Part shown: piece after piece, positions 27,699 to 37,768 of the stretch | How positions within the stretch are numbered: position 1 is the stretch's first letter | Layout: every line of letters starts with the position of its first letter | Assembly (NCBI RefSeq): GCF_029871235.1 | Contig: NZ_SSOM01000054.1 | Span: 62,001 to 126,000, forward strand | Length of the DNA stretch: 64,000 bases | Direction of reading: 5' to 3' | DNA from: Pseudomonas sp. BN411 | GTDB lineage: Bacteria; Pseudomonadota; Gammaproteobacteria; Pseudomonadales; Pseudomonadaceae | The notes under the pieces: model-generated | Told to the model about the DNA's origin: nothing | Database searches by the model: none | What the model saw: the letters and a program-made list of their open reading frames with translations, nothing else | Program-made: the position numbers and the translations under genes

Positions 27699-27904
27699 CC
27701 AGGTCGTACCTTCATCAATTACCGAATGGTCGACGCATTCCGGCAAAAGTTGGCTCGGTGGCGCGTCGGATTTCAAGGGCTGCGGATATTAACGCCTCAA
27801 GGCACGGAATGCAAAGCCTTCAGTCGAAAACCGCTAGTCGGCACAAGGGGCGACGATTATGATTCGCGCCTTCTTCTTTTACCAGGCCAGAAAGGCTCGT
27901 ACCC

Positions 27905-28930
27905 ATGCTAGTGCTGGGGTTGGAAACCTCTTGCGACGAAACCGGCGTCGCCCTTTACGACAGTGAGCGTGGCCTGTTGGCCGACGCGCTGTTTAGTCAG
28001 ATCGACCTGCACCGGGTCTACGGCGGCGTCGTACCCGAGTTGGCCTCCCGCGATCACGTCAAGCGCCTGCTGCCGCTGCTGCGCGAGGTGCTGGAAGAGG
28101 CCGGTCGTAAACCCGAAGACATCGATGGCATCGCCTATACCGCCGGCCCCGGCCTGGTGGGCGCGCTGCTGGTGGGGGCTTCCTGCGCCCAGGCCCTGGC
28201 CTTCGCGTGGGGTGTGCCGGCACTCGGCGTGCACCATATGGAAGGCCACTTGCTGGCCCCCATGCTGGAAGAGCAGCCGCCGCAGTTCCCGTTCGTCGCC
28301 TTGTTGGTGTCCGGCGGCCACACCCAGTTGGTGCGGGTGGATGGCATCGGTCGTTACCAGTTGCTTGGTGAATCGGTGGACGACGCCGCCGGCGAAGCCT
28401 TCGACAAGACCGCCAAGCTGATCGGCCTCGGCTATCCCGGTGGTCCGGAGATCGCCCGCCTGGCCCAGAGCGGCACACCCGGTCGCTTCACCTTCCCGCG
28501 GCCGATGACTGATCGTCCCGGTCTGGATTTCTCCTTCAGCGGCCTCAAGACGTTCGCCCTCAACACCTGGCAGCAGTGTCGCAATGCTGGGGACGACGGC
28601 GAGCAAACCCGTTGCGACATCGCTCTGGCCTTCGAACAGGCGGTCGTGGACACTCTCACCATCAAGTGCAAGCGCGCCCTCAAGCAGACCGGCCTGAAGC
28701 GCCTGGTGATCGCTGGCGGCGTCAGTGCCAACCAGTCGTTGCGCCAGTCGTTGGGCAAGATGCTCGGCGATATGAACGGCGATGTGTTCTATGCGCGGCC
28801 GCGTTTCTGCACCGATAACGGCGCGATGATCGCTTATGCCGGCTGCCAGCGTTTGCTGGCGGGGCAGCAGGATGGTCCGGCGATTGGTGTGCAGGCGCGC
28901 TGGCCGATGGAGCAGCTACCCGCTGTCTGA
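27905..28930 (+). CDS. tsaD: tRNA N6-threonylcarbamoyladenosine synthase subunit TsaD
   Basis: A 341-residue ASKHA-fold enzyme that transfers the threonylcarbamoyl group from its AMP ester to A37 of ANN-decoding tRNAs, with TsaB and TsaE. Motifs: [19 protein letters not shown] at the start, metal-binding HHMEGH (residues about 110-115), VSGGHTQL and the late [12 protein letters not shown] and [12 protein letters not shown] stretches. Transcribed away from rpsU. The gene is of normal length. Confidence 0.97.
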   Translation: MLVLGLETSCDETGVALYDSERGLLADALFSQIDLHRVYGGVVPELASRDHVKRLLPLLREVLEEAGRKPEDIDGIAYTAGPGLVGALLVGASCAQALAFAWGVPALGVHHMEGHLLAPMLEEQPPQFPFVALLVSGGHTQLVRVDGIGRYQLLGESVDDAAGEAFDKTAKLIGLGYPGGPEIARLAQSGTPGRFTFPRPMTDRPGLDFSFSGLKTFALNTWQQCRNAGDDGEQTRCDIALAFEQAVVDTLTIKCKRALKQTGLKRLVIAGGVSANQSLRQSLGKMLGDMNGDVFYARPRFCTDNGAMIAYAGCQRLLAGQQDGPAIGVQARWPMEQLPAV

Positions 28931-28960
28931 CGGCTGGTTGAGCCGATTTCATTCAGACGA

Positions 28961-29530
28961 TCAGAAATGCCGTTCGCGTCCAGCGAAAAGGTCGCGTAGA
29001 TTGCCGCGATGGCGCCAGACGATGAGCCCGGTCAGCACGGTCATCGGCAGGAGCGCGCCGGGTTGCTGCCAGGCCAGTAGTGGCAGGGTCAGCGGCGTGG
29101 CGATCAGCGCTGCCAGTGAGCTGGTGCGGGTCAGGTGGAAGGTCAGCAGCCAGACGCAGATGGCCAGCAGCGCGGCCGGGGGATAGAGCCCCAGCAGCAT
29201 GCCGGCGGCGGTGGCGACGCCCTTGCCGCCACGGAAGCGGAAGTACAGGGGATAGAGGTGCCCGAGCACCGCGGCAAGGCCGATCCAGGCCTGTTGCTGG
29301 ATGTCGAAGCCGCAGTAGCGGGCGACCAGCACTGGCAGCAGGCCTTTGAGCAGGTCGCCGAGCAAGGTCAGGATCGCCAGCTTCTTTCCTGCCACCCGCA
29401 GCATGTTGGTGGCGCCAGGGTTGCCGGAGCCCTGGGCACGCGGGTCGCCCGTGCCGAACAGACGGCTGAGCAGAATGGCGAAGGACAACGATCCGAGCAG
29501 GTAGGCGAGAGTCGCCAGCAGCCAAAACAT
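28961..29530 (-). CDS. plsY: Glycerol-3-phosphate acyltransferase PlsY
   Basis: A 189-residue inner-membrane enzyme that acylates glycerol-3-phosphate from acyl-phosphate, the first step of phospholipid synthesis. Motifs: [12 protein letters not shown] (about 34-45) and [12 protein letters not shown] (about 98-109); five predicted helices. The start [14 protein letters not shown] at 29530 gives the P. aeruginosa length; an in-frame ATG at 29539 would add three residues. Convergent with tsaD (30-base gap) and divergent from folB. Confidence 0.94.
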   Translation of the reverse strand: MFWLLATLAYLLGSLSFAILLSRLFGTGDPRAQGSGNPGATNMLRVAGKKLAILTLLGDLLKGLLPVLVARYCGFDIQQQAWIGLAAVLGHLYPLYFRFRGGKGVATAAGMLLGLYPPAALLAICVWLLTFHLTRTSSLAALIATPLTLPLLAWQQPGALLPMTVLTGLIVWRHRGNLRDLFAGRERHF

Positions 29531-29581
29531 GGTATCCATTCCGGGGCGAGGAAGTCCCGATTCTAGCGGGGCAGCACTGAC

Positions 29582-29935
29582 GTGGACACGGTTTTCATTG
29601 AGGGTCTGGAAGTCGACACCGTAATTGGTGCCTATGACTGGGAGCGCAGCATTCGCCAGTGCCTGCGCCTGGACCTGCAACTGGGCTGGGACAACCGCCC
29701 GGCCGCCGAGGGCGATGACCTGGACAAGGCGCTCGACTACGCCGCCGTATCCCAGCGCATTCAGGCCTTCGCCGCCGAAGCGCAGTTCCTCCTGGTGGAA
29801 ACCTTCGCTGAGCGCCTAGTGGCCGTACTGATGGCCGAGTTCAACATCCCCTGGGTCCGCCTGAAGTTGCACAAGCCTGGCGCAGTTGCCGCGGCCAGCA
29901 GCGTTGGCGTGGAGATCGAGCGCGGATGTCGCTGA
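29582..29935 (+). CDS. folB: Dihydroneopterin aldolase
   Basis: A 117-residue FolB protein ([20 protein letters not shown]) that converts 7,8-dihydroneopterin to 6-hydroxymethyl-7,8-dihydropterin in folate synthesis. The catalytic region includes DYAAVSQRI and the C-terminal LKLHKPGAV with its conserved Lys. It starts with GTG at 29582 and overlaps folK by 10 bases, so the next two folate enzymes are co-translated. Confidence 0.94.
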   Translation: MDTVFIEGLEVDTVIGAYDWERSIRQCLRLDLQLGWDNRPAAEGDDLDKALDYAAVSQRIQAFAAEAQFLLVETFAERLVAVLMAEFNIPWVRLKLHKPGAVAAASSVGVEIERGCR

Positions 29936-30468
29936 CCACTATCTACCTCGGCCTCGGCAGCAACATCGAGCGCGAGCGCAATCTCACCGCCGGGCTCGAA
30001 GCCCTGGCCGGTTTCCTTCAGGACATCCGCTGCTCGGCGGTGTTCGAGAGCCTGCCCGTTGGTATCAAGAGCGGGAATTTCTTCAATTTCGTGGTGGTCG
30101 CCCGCACTGACCTGTCGCTCCACGAGCTGGATCGCCGGCTCAAGGAAATCGAAGCCGACAACGGCCGATACGCGCCGGGCCGCAAGGGCCTGCCGCTGGA
30201 CATCGATGTGCTGCTGTATGGCGACCGCGTGGGCAATTTCGACGGCCTGGTCCTGCCGCGTCCCGAGGTGCTGAAGAACGCCTTCGTGCTCTGGCCCCTG
30301 GCGCTTCTGGCACCCGAGGTGCTGCATCCGGGAGAGCGCCGCCCCTTCGCTGAGCTGTGGCAGGGTGCCTCCATCCAGCAAATGCTCTGGCCGGCTTCCT
30401 TCTCGTGGCGGGGCGCCGAGTTGACGCCCGCCGAGCTGATTCAGGCCTTCCCGCAGCCTTCCTTGTAA
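29926..30468 (+). CDS. folK: 6-hydroxymethyl-7,8-dihydropterin pyrophosphokinase
   Basis: A 180-residue HPPK starting [23 protein letters not shown]- and pterin-binding residues are in [20 protein letters not shown] and the [14 protein letters not shown] stretch (metal-binding DxD). It adds pyrophosphate to the pterin for dihydropteroate synthase. The gene overlaps folB at its 5' end and shares its last 28 bases with the 3' end of the convergent cca gene. Confidence 0.94.
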   Translation: MSLTTIYLGLGSNIERERNLTAGLEALAGFLQDIRCSAVFESLPVGIKSGNFFNFVVVARTDLSLHELDRRLKEIEADNGRYAPGRKGLPLDIDVLLYGDRVGNFDGLVLPRPEVLKNAFVLWPLALLAPEVLHPGERRPFAELWQGASIQQMLWPASFSWRGAELTPAELIQAFPQPSL

Positions 30469-31673
30469 GCCTTCAGGGCCTTGAGGCGCTCACCCTTGAG
30501 CGCTTCACCCAGTTCGGCGCCCTTCAATCCCTTCTCCAGCAGCGGCTGCACCGTCACCGCGCGGGCGACAGCCACCGCGCCCAGCAGGTACGCGGCCTGG
30601 GGGTAGTCGCGCCGTTCCAGGCCGGTGCGTCCGCGGGCATCCATTTCGCTGGCGGCGACGAACTCTTCGAAGCGCTGCGGTCGGCGGTAGACATCGAAGC
30701 TCTGCAGCAACTCCAGCAGGGTGGTCGGACGAAGTTCCAGCGCGCGATGGGCATGGGTGTGGTACTCGCCCACCAGCAGCGCCAGTTCCTGGCAATCCCG
30801 GGGTACCTTGCAGCGCTCGTTCACGGCCTTGATCAGCTTCAGGCCGCGCTTTTCGTGGGCGATGTGCTGCGGCCACTCCTCTTCGGGGGTCAGGCCCTTG
30901 CCCAGGTCATGCAGCAGACTGGCCCAGCGCACGGTGAGCGGCTGCTGGTGTTCCGCACATTGGCGTAGCACCGCCAGCACATGGATGCCGGAATCCACCT
31001 CGGGATGGTGTTTCTCCGGCTGTGGCACGCCGAACAGACGGTCCACCTCGGGCAACCAGGCGGCGAGGGCGCCGCAGTCGCGCAGGACCTGGATGAACAC
31101 ATCCGGTCGCGGTTCCATCAGGGCGCGGGAAACTTCCTTCCAACTGCGTTCAGGTGTCAGGGCGTCCAGTTCGCCGGATTCGGCAATCTGTCGCATCAGC
31201 ACCAGGGTTTCCTCGGCGACCGTGAAGCCCAGCGGCGCATAACGCGCGGCGAAGCGCGCCACGCGCAGTACGCGCAGGGGGTCTTCGGCGAACGCGGGGG
31301 AGACATGGCGCAGCACGCGGGCAGCGAGGTCCTTCTGGCCGCCGTAGGGGTCGATCAGGTTGCCGTGGTCGTCCTCGGCCATGGCGTTGACGGTGAGGTC
31401 GCGGCGGATCAGGTCCTGTTCCAGGGTCACATCCGGGCTGGCATAGAAGGTGAAACCACCGTAGCCGCGGCCGCTCTTGCGCTCGGTGCGCGCGAGAGCG
31501 TATTCCTCGCCGCTCTGGGGGTGCAGGAACACCGGGAAGTCCGCACCCACCGGGCGGTAACCCAGCTCCAGCATTTCTTCGGCCGTGGCGCCGACCACTA
31601 CCCAGTCGTTTTCGATCGCCTCGCGGCCCAACAGACGGTCGCGTACCGCTCCGCCCACTTTGTATATCTGCAT
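30441..31673 (-). CDS. cca: CCA-adding tRNA nucleotidyltransferase (with HD domain)
   Basis: A 410-residue class II enzyme that adds or repairs the CCA end of tRNA. N-terminal nucleotidyltransferase: [16 protein letters not shown], then [13 protein letters not shown] and [10 protein letters not shown]. The C-terminal part has an HD phosphohydrolase motif (SLLHDLGKG, about residue 255), as in the E. coli long form, which can also remove 2',3'-cyclic phosphates. Its 3' end overlaps folK by 28 bases tail to tail. Confidence 0.96.
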   Translation of the reverse strand: MQIYKVGGAVRDRLLGREAIENDWVVVGATAEEMLELGYRPVGADFPVFLHPQSGEEYALARTERKSGRGYGGFTFYASPDVTLEQDLIRRDLTVNAMAEDDHGNLIDPYGGQKDLAARVLRHVSPAFAEDPLRVLRVARFAARYAPLGFTVAEETLVLMRQIAESGELDALTPERSWKEVSRALMEPRPDVFIQVLRDCGALAAWLPEVDRLFGVPQPEKHHPEVDSGIHVLAVLRQCAEHQQPLTVRWASLLHDLGKGLTPEEEWPQHIAHEKRGLKLIKAVNERCKVPRDCQELALLVGEYHTHAHRALELRPTTLLELLQSFDVYRRPQRFEEFVAASEMDARGRTGLERRDYPQAAYLLGAVAVARAVTVQPLLEKGLKGAELGEALKGERLKALKAYKEGCGKA

Positions 31674-31705
31674 GGCTTGCCTCCGTGGCTGCGGAGGATA
31701 GCAGC

Positions 31706-32215
31706 CTAGCGAGCGGCAGGGACCTGGGCGACCAGCGCGCGCACGGCGCTTTCCAGCAGCTCGGCGCTGTCCCAGGAGGGGCTGAGGCCGGTGCTGGCCA
31801 GGCCTTCCCAGAGTACTTGGCCGTCGGGGTCGGTCAGGCGCAGGCGCAAGGTGCCGGTTTCGTCGTGCAGCCGGTGGATGGCCTGGTACGGGCCGAGGGG
31901 GCTGGGCGGTGCCTGATTGACCTTGAATTCCAGTGGCTGGTCGCTCACTGCCAGCCAGTAGTAGACACGCATTTGCGCATCATTGGCATCGCGATAACCA
32001 CGCTCCCCCAGGGCCTGGCGGATCAGTGGGCCGAGCTGGGCGTAGCGCTCCGGGTAAGGCAGTTCGCCGTCTACCGCCTTTTCCGGCGAGATCAGCTGGA
32101 AGCTGCTGCGCCCCGCCAACCCGGCTGTGGCGGGTTGCAGGATGCGGACCTGCGGAATGGGCGTGGAGCAGGTGGCCAGGGCCAGGCACAGCAGCAGGAC
32201 GAGGAACAGGCGCAT
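31706..32215 (-). CDS. DUF4136-type lipoprotein
   Basis: A 169-residue predicted lipoprotein. The signal peptide [16 protein letters not shown] ends in a lipobox (LATC, Cys16). The mature part resembles DUF4136 proteins, with [20 protein letters not shown] and a VYYWLAV strand. Position matches PA0585. Function unknown; probably outer-membrane-anchored. The ATG at 32215 is chosen because it gives the lipoprotein signal; the frame is open to 32275. Confidence 0.82.
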   Translation of the reverse strand: MRLFLVLLLCLALATCSTPIPQVRILQPATAGLAGRSSFQLISPEKAVDGELPYPERYAQLGPLIRQALGERGYRDANDAQMRVYYWLAVSDQPLEFKVNQAPPSPLGPYQAIHRLHDETGTLRLRLTDPDGQVLWEGLASTGLSPSWDSAELLESAVRALVAQVPAAR

Positions 32216-32279
32216 CTGAGGGCGGCTCCCATAGGGGGGAACCGCATGCTCGGCGCGGGCCGGGCATGCGGTCAACCGA

Positions 32280-33845
32280 TCAAATGGGTGGAATGATCAG
32301 GTCCAGGCGCGGGTATTCCCCGTCCTCAGTGCGCTCCCCCTTTGGGGGGACATGATGGCTCCCTGTTATCTGCTCGCCGTGGCGGGTTTCCAGGTGGATA
32401 TCGAAGCCCCAGAGGCGATGCAGGTGCTTGAGCACTTCATCGGTCGACTCACCCAGTGGCTTGCGGTCGTGCTGCTGGTGACGCAGGGTCAACGAGCGGT
32501 CGCCGCGGCGGTCCACACTCCAGATCTGCACGTTGGGTTCGCGGTTGCCGAGGTTGTACTGGGCCGCCAGGGTTTCGCGGATCAACCGGTAGCCCTGCTC
32601 GTCATGGATGGCCGGGACGTACAGCTCGTCCTTCTGGTCGTCGTCGAGGATGCTGAACAGCTTGAAGTCGCGGATCACCTTGGGCGAGAGGAACTGCAGG
32701 ATGAAGCTCTCATCCTTGAAGCTGTTCATGGCGAACTTGAGGGTGGACAACCAGTCGCTGCCGGCGATGTCCGGGAACCAGTACCGATCCTCATCCGTGG
32801 GCTCCTCGCAGATGCGGCGGATGTCGCGGTACATGGCGAAGCCCAGGGCGTAGGGGTTGATGCCGCTGTAATAGGGGCTGTCGAAGGGCGGCTGGTAGAC
32901 CACGCTGGTGTGCGACTGCAGGAACTCCATCATGAAGCCGTCGGTGACCAGGCCCTCGTTGTACAGATCGTTGAGGATGGTGTAGTGCCAGAAGGTGGCC
33001 CAGCCTTCGTTCATCACCTGGGTCTGGCGCTGTGGGTAGAAGTACTGGGCGATCTTGCGCACGATGCGCACCACTTCCCGTTGCCAGGGTTCCAGTAGAG
33101 GCGCGTGCTTCTCGATGAAGTAGAGGATGTTTTCCTGCGGTTCGGCGGGGAAGCGCTGGTTGTCTTTCTCGCCGCCCTTGCCGCTGCCCTTGGGAATGGT
33201 GCGCCAGAGGTCGTTGATCTGCTTCTGCAGATGCTCCTCGCGTTCCTTCTGCCGGCGTCGCTCTTCCTCGGCTGAAATGGGGTAGGGACGCTTGTAGCGG
33301 TCCACGCCGTAGTTCATCAGGGCGTGGCAGGAGTCCAGCAGGTCTTCCACGGCGTCGATGCCATGGCGCTCCTCGCACTGGGCGATGTACTGCTTGGCGA
33401 ACACCAGGTAGTCGATGATCGAGCTGGCGTCGGTCCAGGTGCGGAACAGGTAGTTGCCCTTGAAGAAGCTGTTATGGCCGTAGCAGGCGTGGGCGATTAC
33501 CAGCGCCTGCATGGTGATGGTGTTTTCCTCCATCAGGTAGGCAATGCAGGGATCGGAGTTGATCACGATCTCGTAGGCCAGGCCCATCTGACCCCGCGAA
33601 TAGCCCTTTTCGGTGGCGAGGAAGTGCTTGCCGTAGGACCAATGGTGATAGCCGATGGGCATGCCGACCGAAGCGTAGGCATCCATCATCTGCTCGGCGC
33701 TGATCACTTCGATCTGGTTCGGGTAGGTGTCCAGCGCGTAGCGCTCGGCGATCCGGCTGATCTCGCGGTCATAGGTGCGGATCAGGTCGAAGGTCCATTC
33801 CGACCCCGTTGAAATGGGCTTGCGTTCCTTCTTGCTGGCAGTCAT
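32280..33845 (-). CDS. SpoVR family protein (YcgB-like)
   Basis: A 521-residue SpoVR/YcgB family protein, named after a Bacillus cortex-formation gene and widely conserved in gammaproteobacteria beside yeaG and yeaH. Typical stretches are IGYHHWSYGKHFLATEKGYS, GLAYEIVINSDPC and MNEGWATFWHYTILN. It has no signal peptide. It starts 13 bases after yeaH and is probably co-transcribed with the YeaG kinase, whose stress response it is thought to join. Biochemical function unknown. Confidence 0.93.
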   Translation of the reverse strand: MTASKKERKPISTGSEWTFDLIRTYDREISRIAERYALDTYPNQIEVISAEQMMDAYASVGMPIGYHHWSYGKHFLATEKGYSRGQMGLAYEIVINSDPCIAYLMEENTITMQALVIAHACYGHNSFFKGNYLFRTWTDASSIIDYLVFAKQYIAQCEERHGIDAVEDLLDSCHALMNYGVDRYKRPYPISAEEERRRQKEREEHLQKQINDLWRTIPKGSGKGGEKDNQRFPAEPQENILYFIEKHAPLLEPWQREVVRIVRKIAQYFYPQRQTQVMNEGWATFWHYTILNDLYNEGLVTDGFMMEFLQSHTSVVYQPPFDSPYYSGINPYALGFAMYRDIRRICEEPTDEDRYWFPDIAGSDWLSTLKFAMNSFKDESFILQFLSPKVIRDFKLFSILDDDQKDELYVPAIHDEQGYRLIRETLAAQYNLGNREPNVQIWSVDRRGDRSLTLRHQQHDRKPLGESTDEVLKHLHRLWGFDIHLETRHGEQITGSHHVPPKGERTEDGEYPRLDLIIPPI

Positions 33846-33858
33846 TTCACGCCTCCCC

Positions 33859-35130
33859 TCAGGTCACGAGCCTGCGCTGGAACAGCTCGCGGAACACCGG
33901 GTAGATATCCGCCGCCGAGACGATCTGCTGCTGGGCGAAGGTATCGGCGAACGTATCGCAGACCTGTTCGTACTCGTACCACAGCGCCTGGTGCTCGCGC
34001 GGGGTGATCTCGACGTAGGTGTAGTACTGCACGAACGGCATGATCTGCTTGATCAGGATATCCCGGCAGATGGGTGAATCGTCGTTCCAGTTGTCGCCGT
34101 CCGAGGCCTGGGCGGCGTAGATGTTCCACTCGTTGATGGGGTAGCGCTCGGCCATGATCTCCTGCATCAGCTTCAGCGCGCTGGAGACGATGGTGCCGCC
34201 GGTTTCCCGGGAGTAGAAGAATTCCTCCTCGTCCACTTCGCGTGCGCTGGTGTGGTGGCGGATGAACACGACCTCGATCTTGTCGTAGTTCCGCTTGAGG
34301 AACAGGTACAGGAGGATGAAGAAGCGCTTGGCGATGTCCTTGGTGGCCTGGGTCATGGAGCCGGAGACGTCCATCAGGCAGAACATCACTGCCTTGGAGG
34401 ACGGATTGGGTTGCTTGACCAGCAGGTTGTACTTGAGGTCGAAGGTGTCGAGGAAGGGAACGCGCTCGATTCTGGCGCGAAGTCTCGCGATTTCCGCTTC
34501 AAGTTCCTGGATATCGCCAAAATTGTCCGGCTCCTCGCGCTTCAGGCGCTCCAGTTCCTCCTTCGCTTCCTTCAGCTTGCCGCGGCTGCTACCCGACAGG
34601 GCGATGCGCCGCGCATGGGCCGAGCGCAGGGTACGGACGATATTGATCCGCGACGGGTTGCCTTCGTTACTGATGCCGGCCCGCACGGTCTTGAAGGTGT
34701 CGGCGCCGGTGAGGTGACGTTTGACCAGGTTGGGCAGTTCCAGGTCCTCGAACATGAAGTCGAGGAATTCCTCCTGGGTGATCTGGAAGACGAAGTCATC
34801 CATCCCCTCGCCCTGGTTGCTGGCCTTGCCGCCACCACGTCCACCGCCGCCGCCCTGGGGACGGGGGATGCGGTCACCGGTGGTGAATTCCTTGTTGCCG
34901 GGGTGGACGATGGTCTGCCGGCCACCACGGCCGTGGTGCAGGACGGGCTCGTCGATATCCCGGCCGGGGATGCTGATCTGTTCGCCATGCTCCATGTCGG
35001 TGATGGATCGGCGACTGACGGCCTCCTCCACGGCCTTCTTGATGTGGTCGCGGTAGCGGCGCAGGAACCGCTGGCGGTTCACCGTGCTCTTGTTCTTGCC
35101 GTTCAAACGCCTGTCGATGACGTAGCTCAT
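33859..35130 (-). CDS. yeaH: YeaH/YhbH family protein (DUF444, VWA-like)
   Basis: A 423-residue DUF444 protein. A von Willebrand A-like domain in the C-terminal half carries a metal-site motif in [11 protein letters not shown] (about residue 242). A Gly/Arg-rich segment ([13 protein letters not shown], about 94-106) precedes it. In enterobacteria yeaH is co-expressed with the yeaG kinase during starvation under RpoS. It lies 98 bases after yeaG, a gap filled by a large hairpin. Confidence 0.92.
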   Translation of the reverse strand: MSYVIDRRLNGKNKSTVNRQRFLRRYRDHIKKAVEEAVSRRSITDMEHGEQISIPGRDIDEPVLHHGRGGRQTIVHPGNKEFTTGDRIPRPQGGGGGRGGGKASNQGEGMDDFVFQITQEEFLDFMFEDLELPNLVKRHLTGADTFKTVRAGISNEGNPSRINIVRTLRSAHARRIALSGSSRGKLKEAKEELERLKREEPDNFGDIQELEAEIARLRARIERVPFLDTFDLKYNLLVKQPNPSSKAVMFCLMDVSGSMTQATKDIAKRFFILLYLFLKRNYDKIEVVFIRHHTSAREVDEEEFFYSRETGGTIVSSALKLMQEIMAERYPINEWNIYAAQASDGDNWNDDSPICRDILIKQIMPFVQYYTYVEITPREHQALWYEYEQVCDTFADTFAQQQIVSAADIYPVFRELFQRRLVT

Positions 35131-35152
35131 ATACCCCTCCGGGGAGCTTCAG

Positions 35153-35217
35153 GCTGCAAGGCACGGAGGACGCCGCGTGTAACGGCGCCTCCGGCGTGCA
35201 TGTTCCAGGCTTGCAGC
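35153..35217. repeat. Large intercistronic hairpin between yeaG and yeaH
   Basis: GCTGCAAG (35153-35160) pairs with CTTGCAGC (35210-35217). Inside, GGAGG-CGCCG pairs with CGGCG-CCTCC around a short loop. The whole is a near-continuous stem that could stabilise the upstream yeaG mRNA or reduce yeaH and spoVR expression. Confidence 0.7.
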
Positions 35218-35228
35218 TTGAGACTGTT

Positions 35229-37151
35229 TTACTGCGACTTGCGTACCCGCAGGTACCATTCGGACAGCAGGCGTACCTGTTTCTCCGTATAGCCGCGCTC
35301 GACCATGCGTTTGACGAAGTCGTTGTGTTTCTGCTGCTCCTCCTTGCTGCCCTTGGCATTGAAGCTGATGACCGGCAGAAGGTCCTCGGTGTTGGAGAAC
35401 ATCTTCTTCTCGATGACCACGCGCAGCTTCTCGTAGCTGAGCCAGCTCGGGTTCTTGCCGTTGTTGTTGGCCCGGGCGCGCAGTACGAAATTGACGATCT
35501 CGTTGCGGAAGTCCTTCGGGTTGCTGATGCCGGCCGGTTTCTCGATCTTCTCCAGTTCCTCGTTCAGGGCCACACGGTTGAGGATCTCGCCGGTTTCCGG
35601 GTCGCGGTATTCCTGGTCCTGGATCCAGAAGTCCGCGTAGAGCACGTAGCGGTCGAAGATGTTCTGGCCGTATTCGCTGTAGGACTCCAGATAGGCGGTC
35701 TGGATTTCCTTGCCGATGAACTCGATGTAGCGCGGCGCCAGGTATTCCTTGATGTAGCGCAGGTAGCGCTCGCGCATTTCCGCCGGGAACTGTTCCTGCT
35801 CGATCTGCTGCTCCAGTACATAGAGCAGGTGCACCGGGTTGGCCGCGATTTCGTGGGGGTCGAAGTTGAACACCTTGGAAAGGATCTTGAAGGCGAAGCG
35901 GGTCGACAGGCCGTTCATGCCCTCGTCCACGCCTGCCGCATCACGATACTCCTGGATCGACTTGGCCTTCGGATCGGTGTCCTTGAGGTTTTCGCCGTCG
36001 TAGACGCGCATCTTCGAATAGATGTTGGAGTTCTCCGGCTCCTTCAAACGGGACAGTACGGAGAACTGTGCCAGCATGCGCAGGGTGTCTGGGGCGCAGT
36101 GGGCGTGGGCCAGGGAGCTGCTGACCAGCAGCTTGTCGTAGATCTTGATTTCGTCGGTGACGCGCAGGCAGTAGGGCACCTTGACGATGTAGATCCGGTC
36201 GATGAAGGCCTCGTTGTTCTTGTTGTTACGGAAGCTGTGCCATTCCGACTCGTTGGAGTGGGCCAGGATGATGCCGTTGAACGGCAGTCCGCCCAGGCCC
36301 TCGGTGCTGTTGTAGTTGCCTTCCTGGGTGGCGGTCAGCAACGGGTGCAGGACCTTGATCGGCGCCTTGAACATCTCGACGAACTCCATCAGGCCCTGGT
36401 TGGACCGGCACAGAGCGCCCGAGTAGCTGTAGGCATCGGCGTCGTTCTGCGGGAATTCCTCCAGCTTGCGGATATCCACCTTGCCCACCAGCGCGGAGAT
36501 GTCCTGGTTGTTCTCGTCGCCCGGCTCGGTCTTGGCGATGGCGACCTGGTTGAGGATCGACGGATACAGCTTCACCACACGAAACTTGCTGATGTCCCCG
36601 CCCAGTTCGTTCAGACGCTTGGTGGCCCAGGGCGACATCACGGTACGCAGGTAGCGCCGCGGAATGCCGTATTCCTCTTCAAGAATGGCGCCATCCTCAT
36701 CGGCGTTGAACAGCCCCAGGGGCGATTCGAACACCGGCGATCCCTTGATCGCATAGAAGGGCACACGTTCCATCAACTGCTTCAGCTTTTCCGCCAGGGA
36801 CGATTTACCGCCACCCACCGGTCCCAGCAGATAGAGGATCTGTTTCTTCTCTTCCAGGCCCTGGGCGGCATGGCGGAAGTAGGACACGATCTGGTCGATG
36901 CACTCTTCCATGCCGTGAAAGTCGGCGAAGGCCGGATAGCGGCGGATCACCTTGTTGGAGAAGATCCGCGACAGCCTCGAGTCGACCGAGGTGTCGAGCA
37001 GCTCCGGGTCACCGATGGCCATGAGCATGCGTTCGGCGGCGGTGGCGTAGGCGCTGCGGTCCTGCTTGCACAGGTCCAGGTATTCCTGAAGGGAATATTC
37101 CTCCTGGCGAGTCGCTTCGAAGCGTTGTTGGAAGTGGCTGAAAATGCTCAT
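35229..37151 (-). CDS. yeaG: PrkA/YeaG family serine protein kinase
   Basis: A 640-residue PrkA-type protein kinase. The N-terminal two thirds form an AAA-like ATPase with Walker A LGPVGGGKSSLAEKL (about residue 108); the C-terminal domain is the PrkA kinase-like part. In E. coli YeaG is an RpoS-dependent kinase used in nitrogen starvation and stress. First gene of the yeaG-yeaH-spoVR group. A nested palindrome (37331-37365) lies about 180 bases upstream and may be part of its control region. Confidence 0.94.
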   Translation of the reverse strand: MSIFSHFQQRFEATRQEEYSLQEYLDLCKQDRSAYATAAERMLMAIGDPELLDTSVDSRLSRIFSNKVIRRYPAFADFHGMEECIDQIVSYFRHAAQGLEEKKQILYLLGPVGGGKSSLAEKLKQLMERVPFYAIKGSPVFESPLGLFNADEDGAILEEEYGIPRRYLRTVMSPWATKRLNELGGDISKFRVVKLYPSILNQVAIAKTEPGDENNQDISALVGKVDIRKLEEFPQNDADAYSYSGALCRSNQGLMEFVEMFKAPIKVLHPLLTATQEGNYNSTEGLGGLPFNGIILAHSNESEWHSFRNNKNNEAFIDRIYIVKVPYCLRVTDEIKIYDKLLVSSSLAHAHCAPDTLRMLAQFSVLSRLKEPENSNIYSKMRVYDGENLKDTDPKAKSIQEYRDAAGVDEGMNGLSTRFAFKILSKVFNFDPHEIAANPVHLLYVLEQQIEQEQFPAEMRERYLRYIKEYLAPRYIEFIGKEIQTAYLESYSEYGQNIFDRYVLYADFWIQDQEYRDPETGEILNRVALNEELEKIEKPAGISNPKDFRNEIVNFVLRARANNNGKNPSWLSYEKLRVVIEKKMFSNTEDLLPVISFNAKGSKEEQQKHNDFVKRMVERGYTEKQVRLLSEWYLRVRKSQ

Positions 37152-37330
37152 GACGTCACCTCGCTGGGATCAGGAAGCCGGCGCGGGGTCGGTTGTGCGG
37201 GTGCGGGCAGTCAGCCGAAGAAGGCCGGCTGATGAAAGTCCCCCAGAACACCTGAATGGTCGCTGCCGATGGCCCGGAACCGGTGTACCGGCTCTCCCCT
37301 TTTTTGGATGGCCTGAGCTAAGAGTAGTTC

Positions 37331-37365
37331 GTTATCGGCAACGTCAAGCGTGACGGAACGATAAC
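37331..37365. promoter_or_regulatory. Nested palindrome upstream of yeaG
   Basis: GTTATCG (37331-37337) pairs with CGATAAC (37359-37365), enclosing CGTCA (37342-37346) and TGACG (37351-37355) around AGCG. On the minus strand a TTGACG hexamer lies within it, so it may overlap the -35 region of a yeaG promoter. It could be an operator or a 5' leader stem. The rest of the 287-base gap holds no gene. Confidence 0.45.
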
Positions 37366-37438
37366 AGGGGATTACCGTCCGTCGGGGAAATGGCGCCAAG
37401 CCAGAGATAGCGCGGCGTTGCGCCTCGCCGAAAAAAAT

Positions 37439-37768
37439 TTACTCGACGTTGCCCTGGGCGACTTCCCCGGGATAGACGCTGCGCCACAGTTCAAATCCGC
37501 CGTCGAGGCTATAGACCTCGGAGAAGCCCTGATGGGCGAGATAGGCGGCCGCGCCTTGGCTGGAGTTGCCGTGGTAGCAGGCGACGATCAGCGGTTTGTC
37601 GAAGTCGGCTTTGGCGATGAAGTCGGCCAGGGAGTGGTTGTCCAGGTGGTGCGCGCCGCTGATGTGCCCGAGGGCAAAGCTCTGCGGGTCGCGGATGTCC
37701 ACCACCACGGCGCCCTGTTCGCGCAGGGTCTGGGCCTGTTCGGGGGCGATGCGCTGGAATTCACTCAT
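37439..37768 (-). CDS. glpE: Thiosulfate sulfurtransferase GlpE
   Basis: A 109-residue single-domain rhodanese. The active-site loop is [10 protein letters not shown] (Cys about residue 65), matching GlpE. It moves sulfane sulfur from thiosulfate to cyanide or thioredoxin. The ATG at 37768 has GAGGAGAA 7 bases upstream and lies inside the 3' end of apaH (8-base overlap), so it is translationally coupled. Confidence 0.93.
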   Translation of the reverse strand: MSEFQRIAPEQAQTLREQGAVVVDIRDPQSFALGHISGAHHLDNHSLADFIAKADFDKPLIVACYHGNSSQGAAAYLAHQGFSEVYSLDGGFELWRSVYPGEVAQGNVE

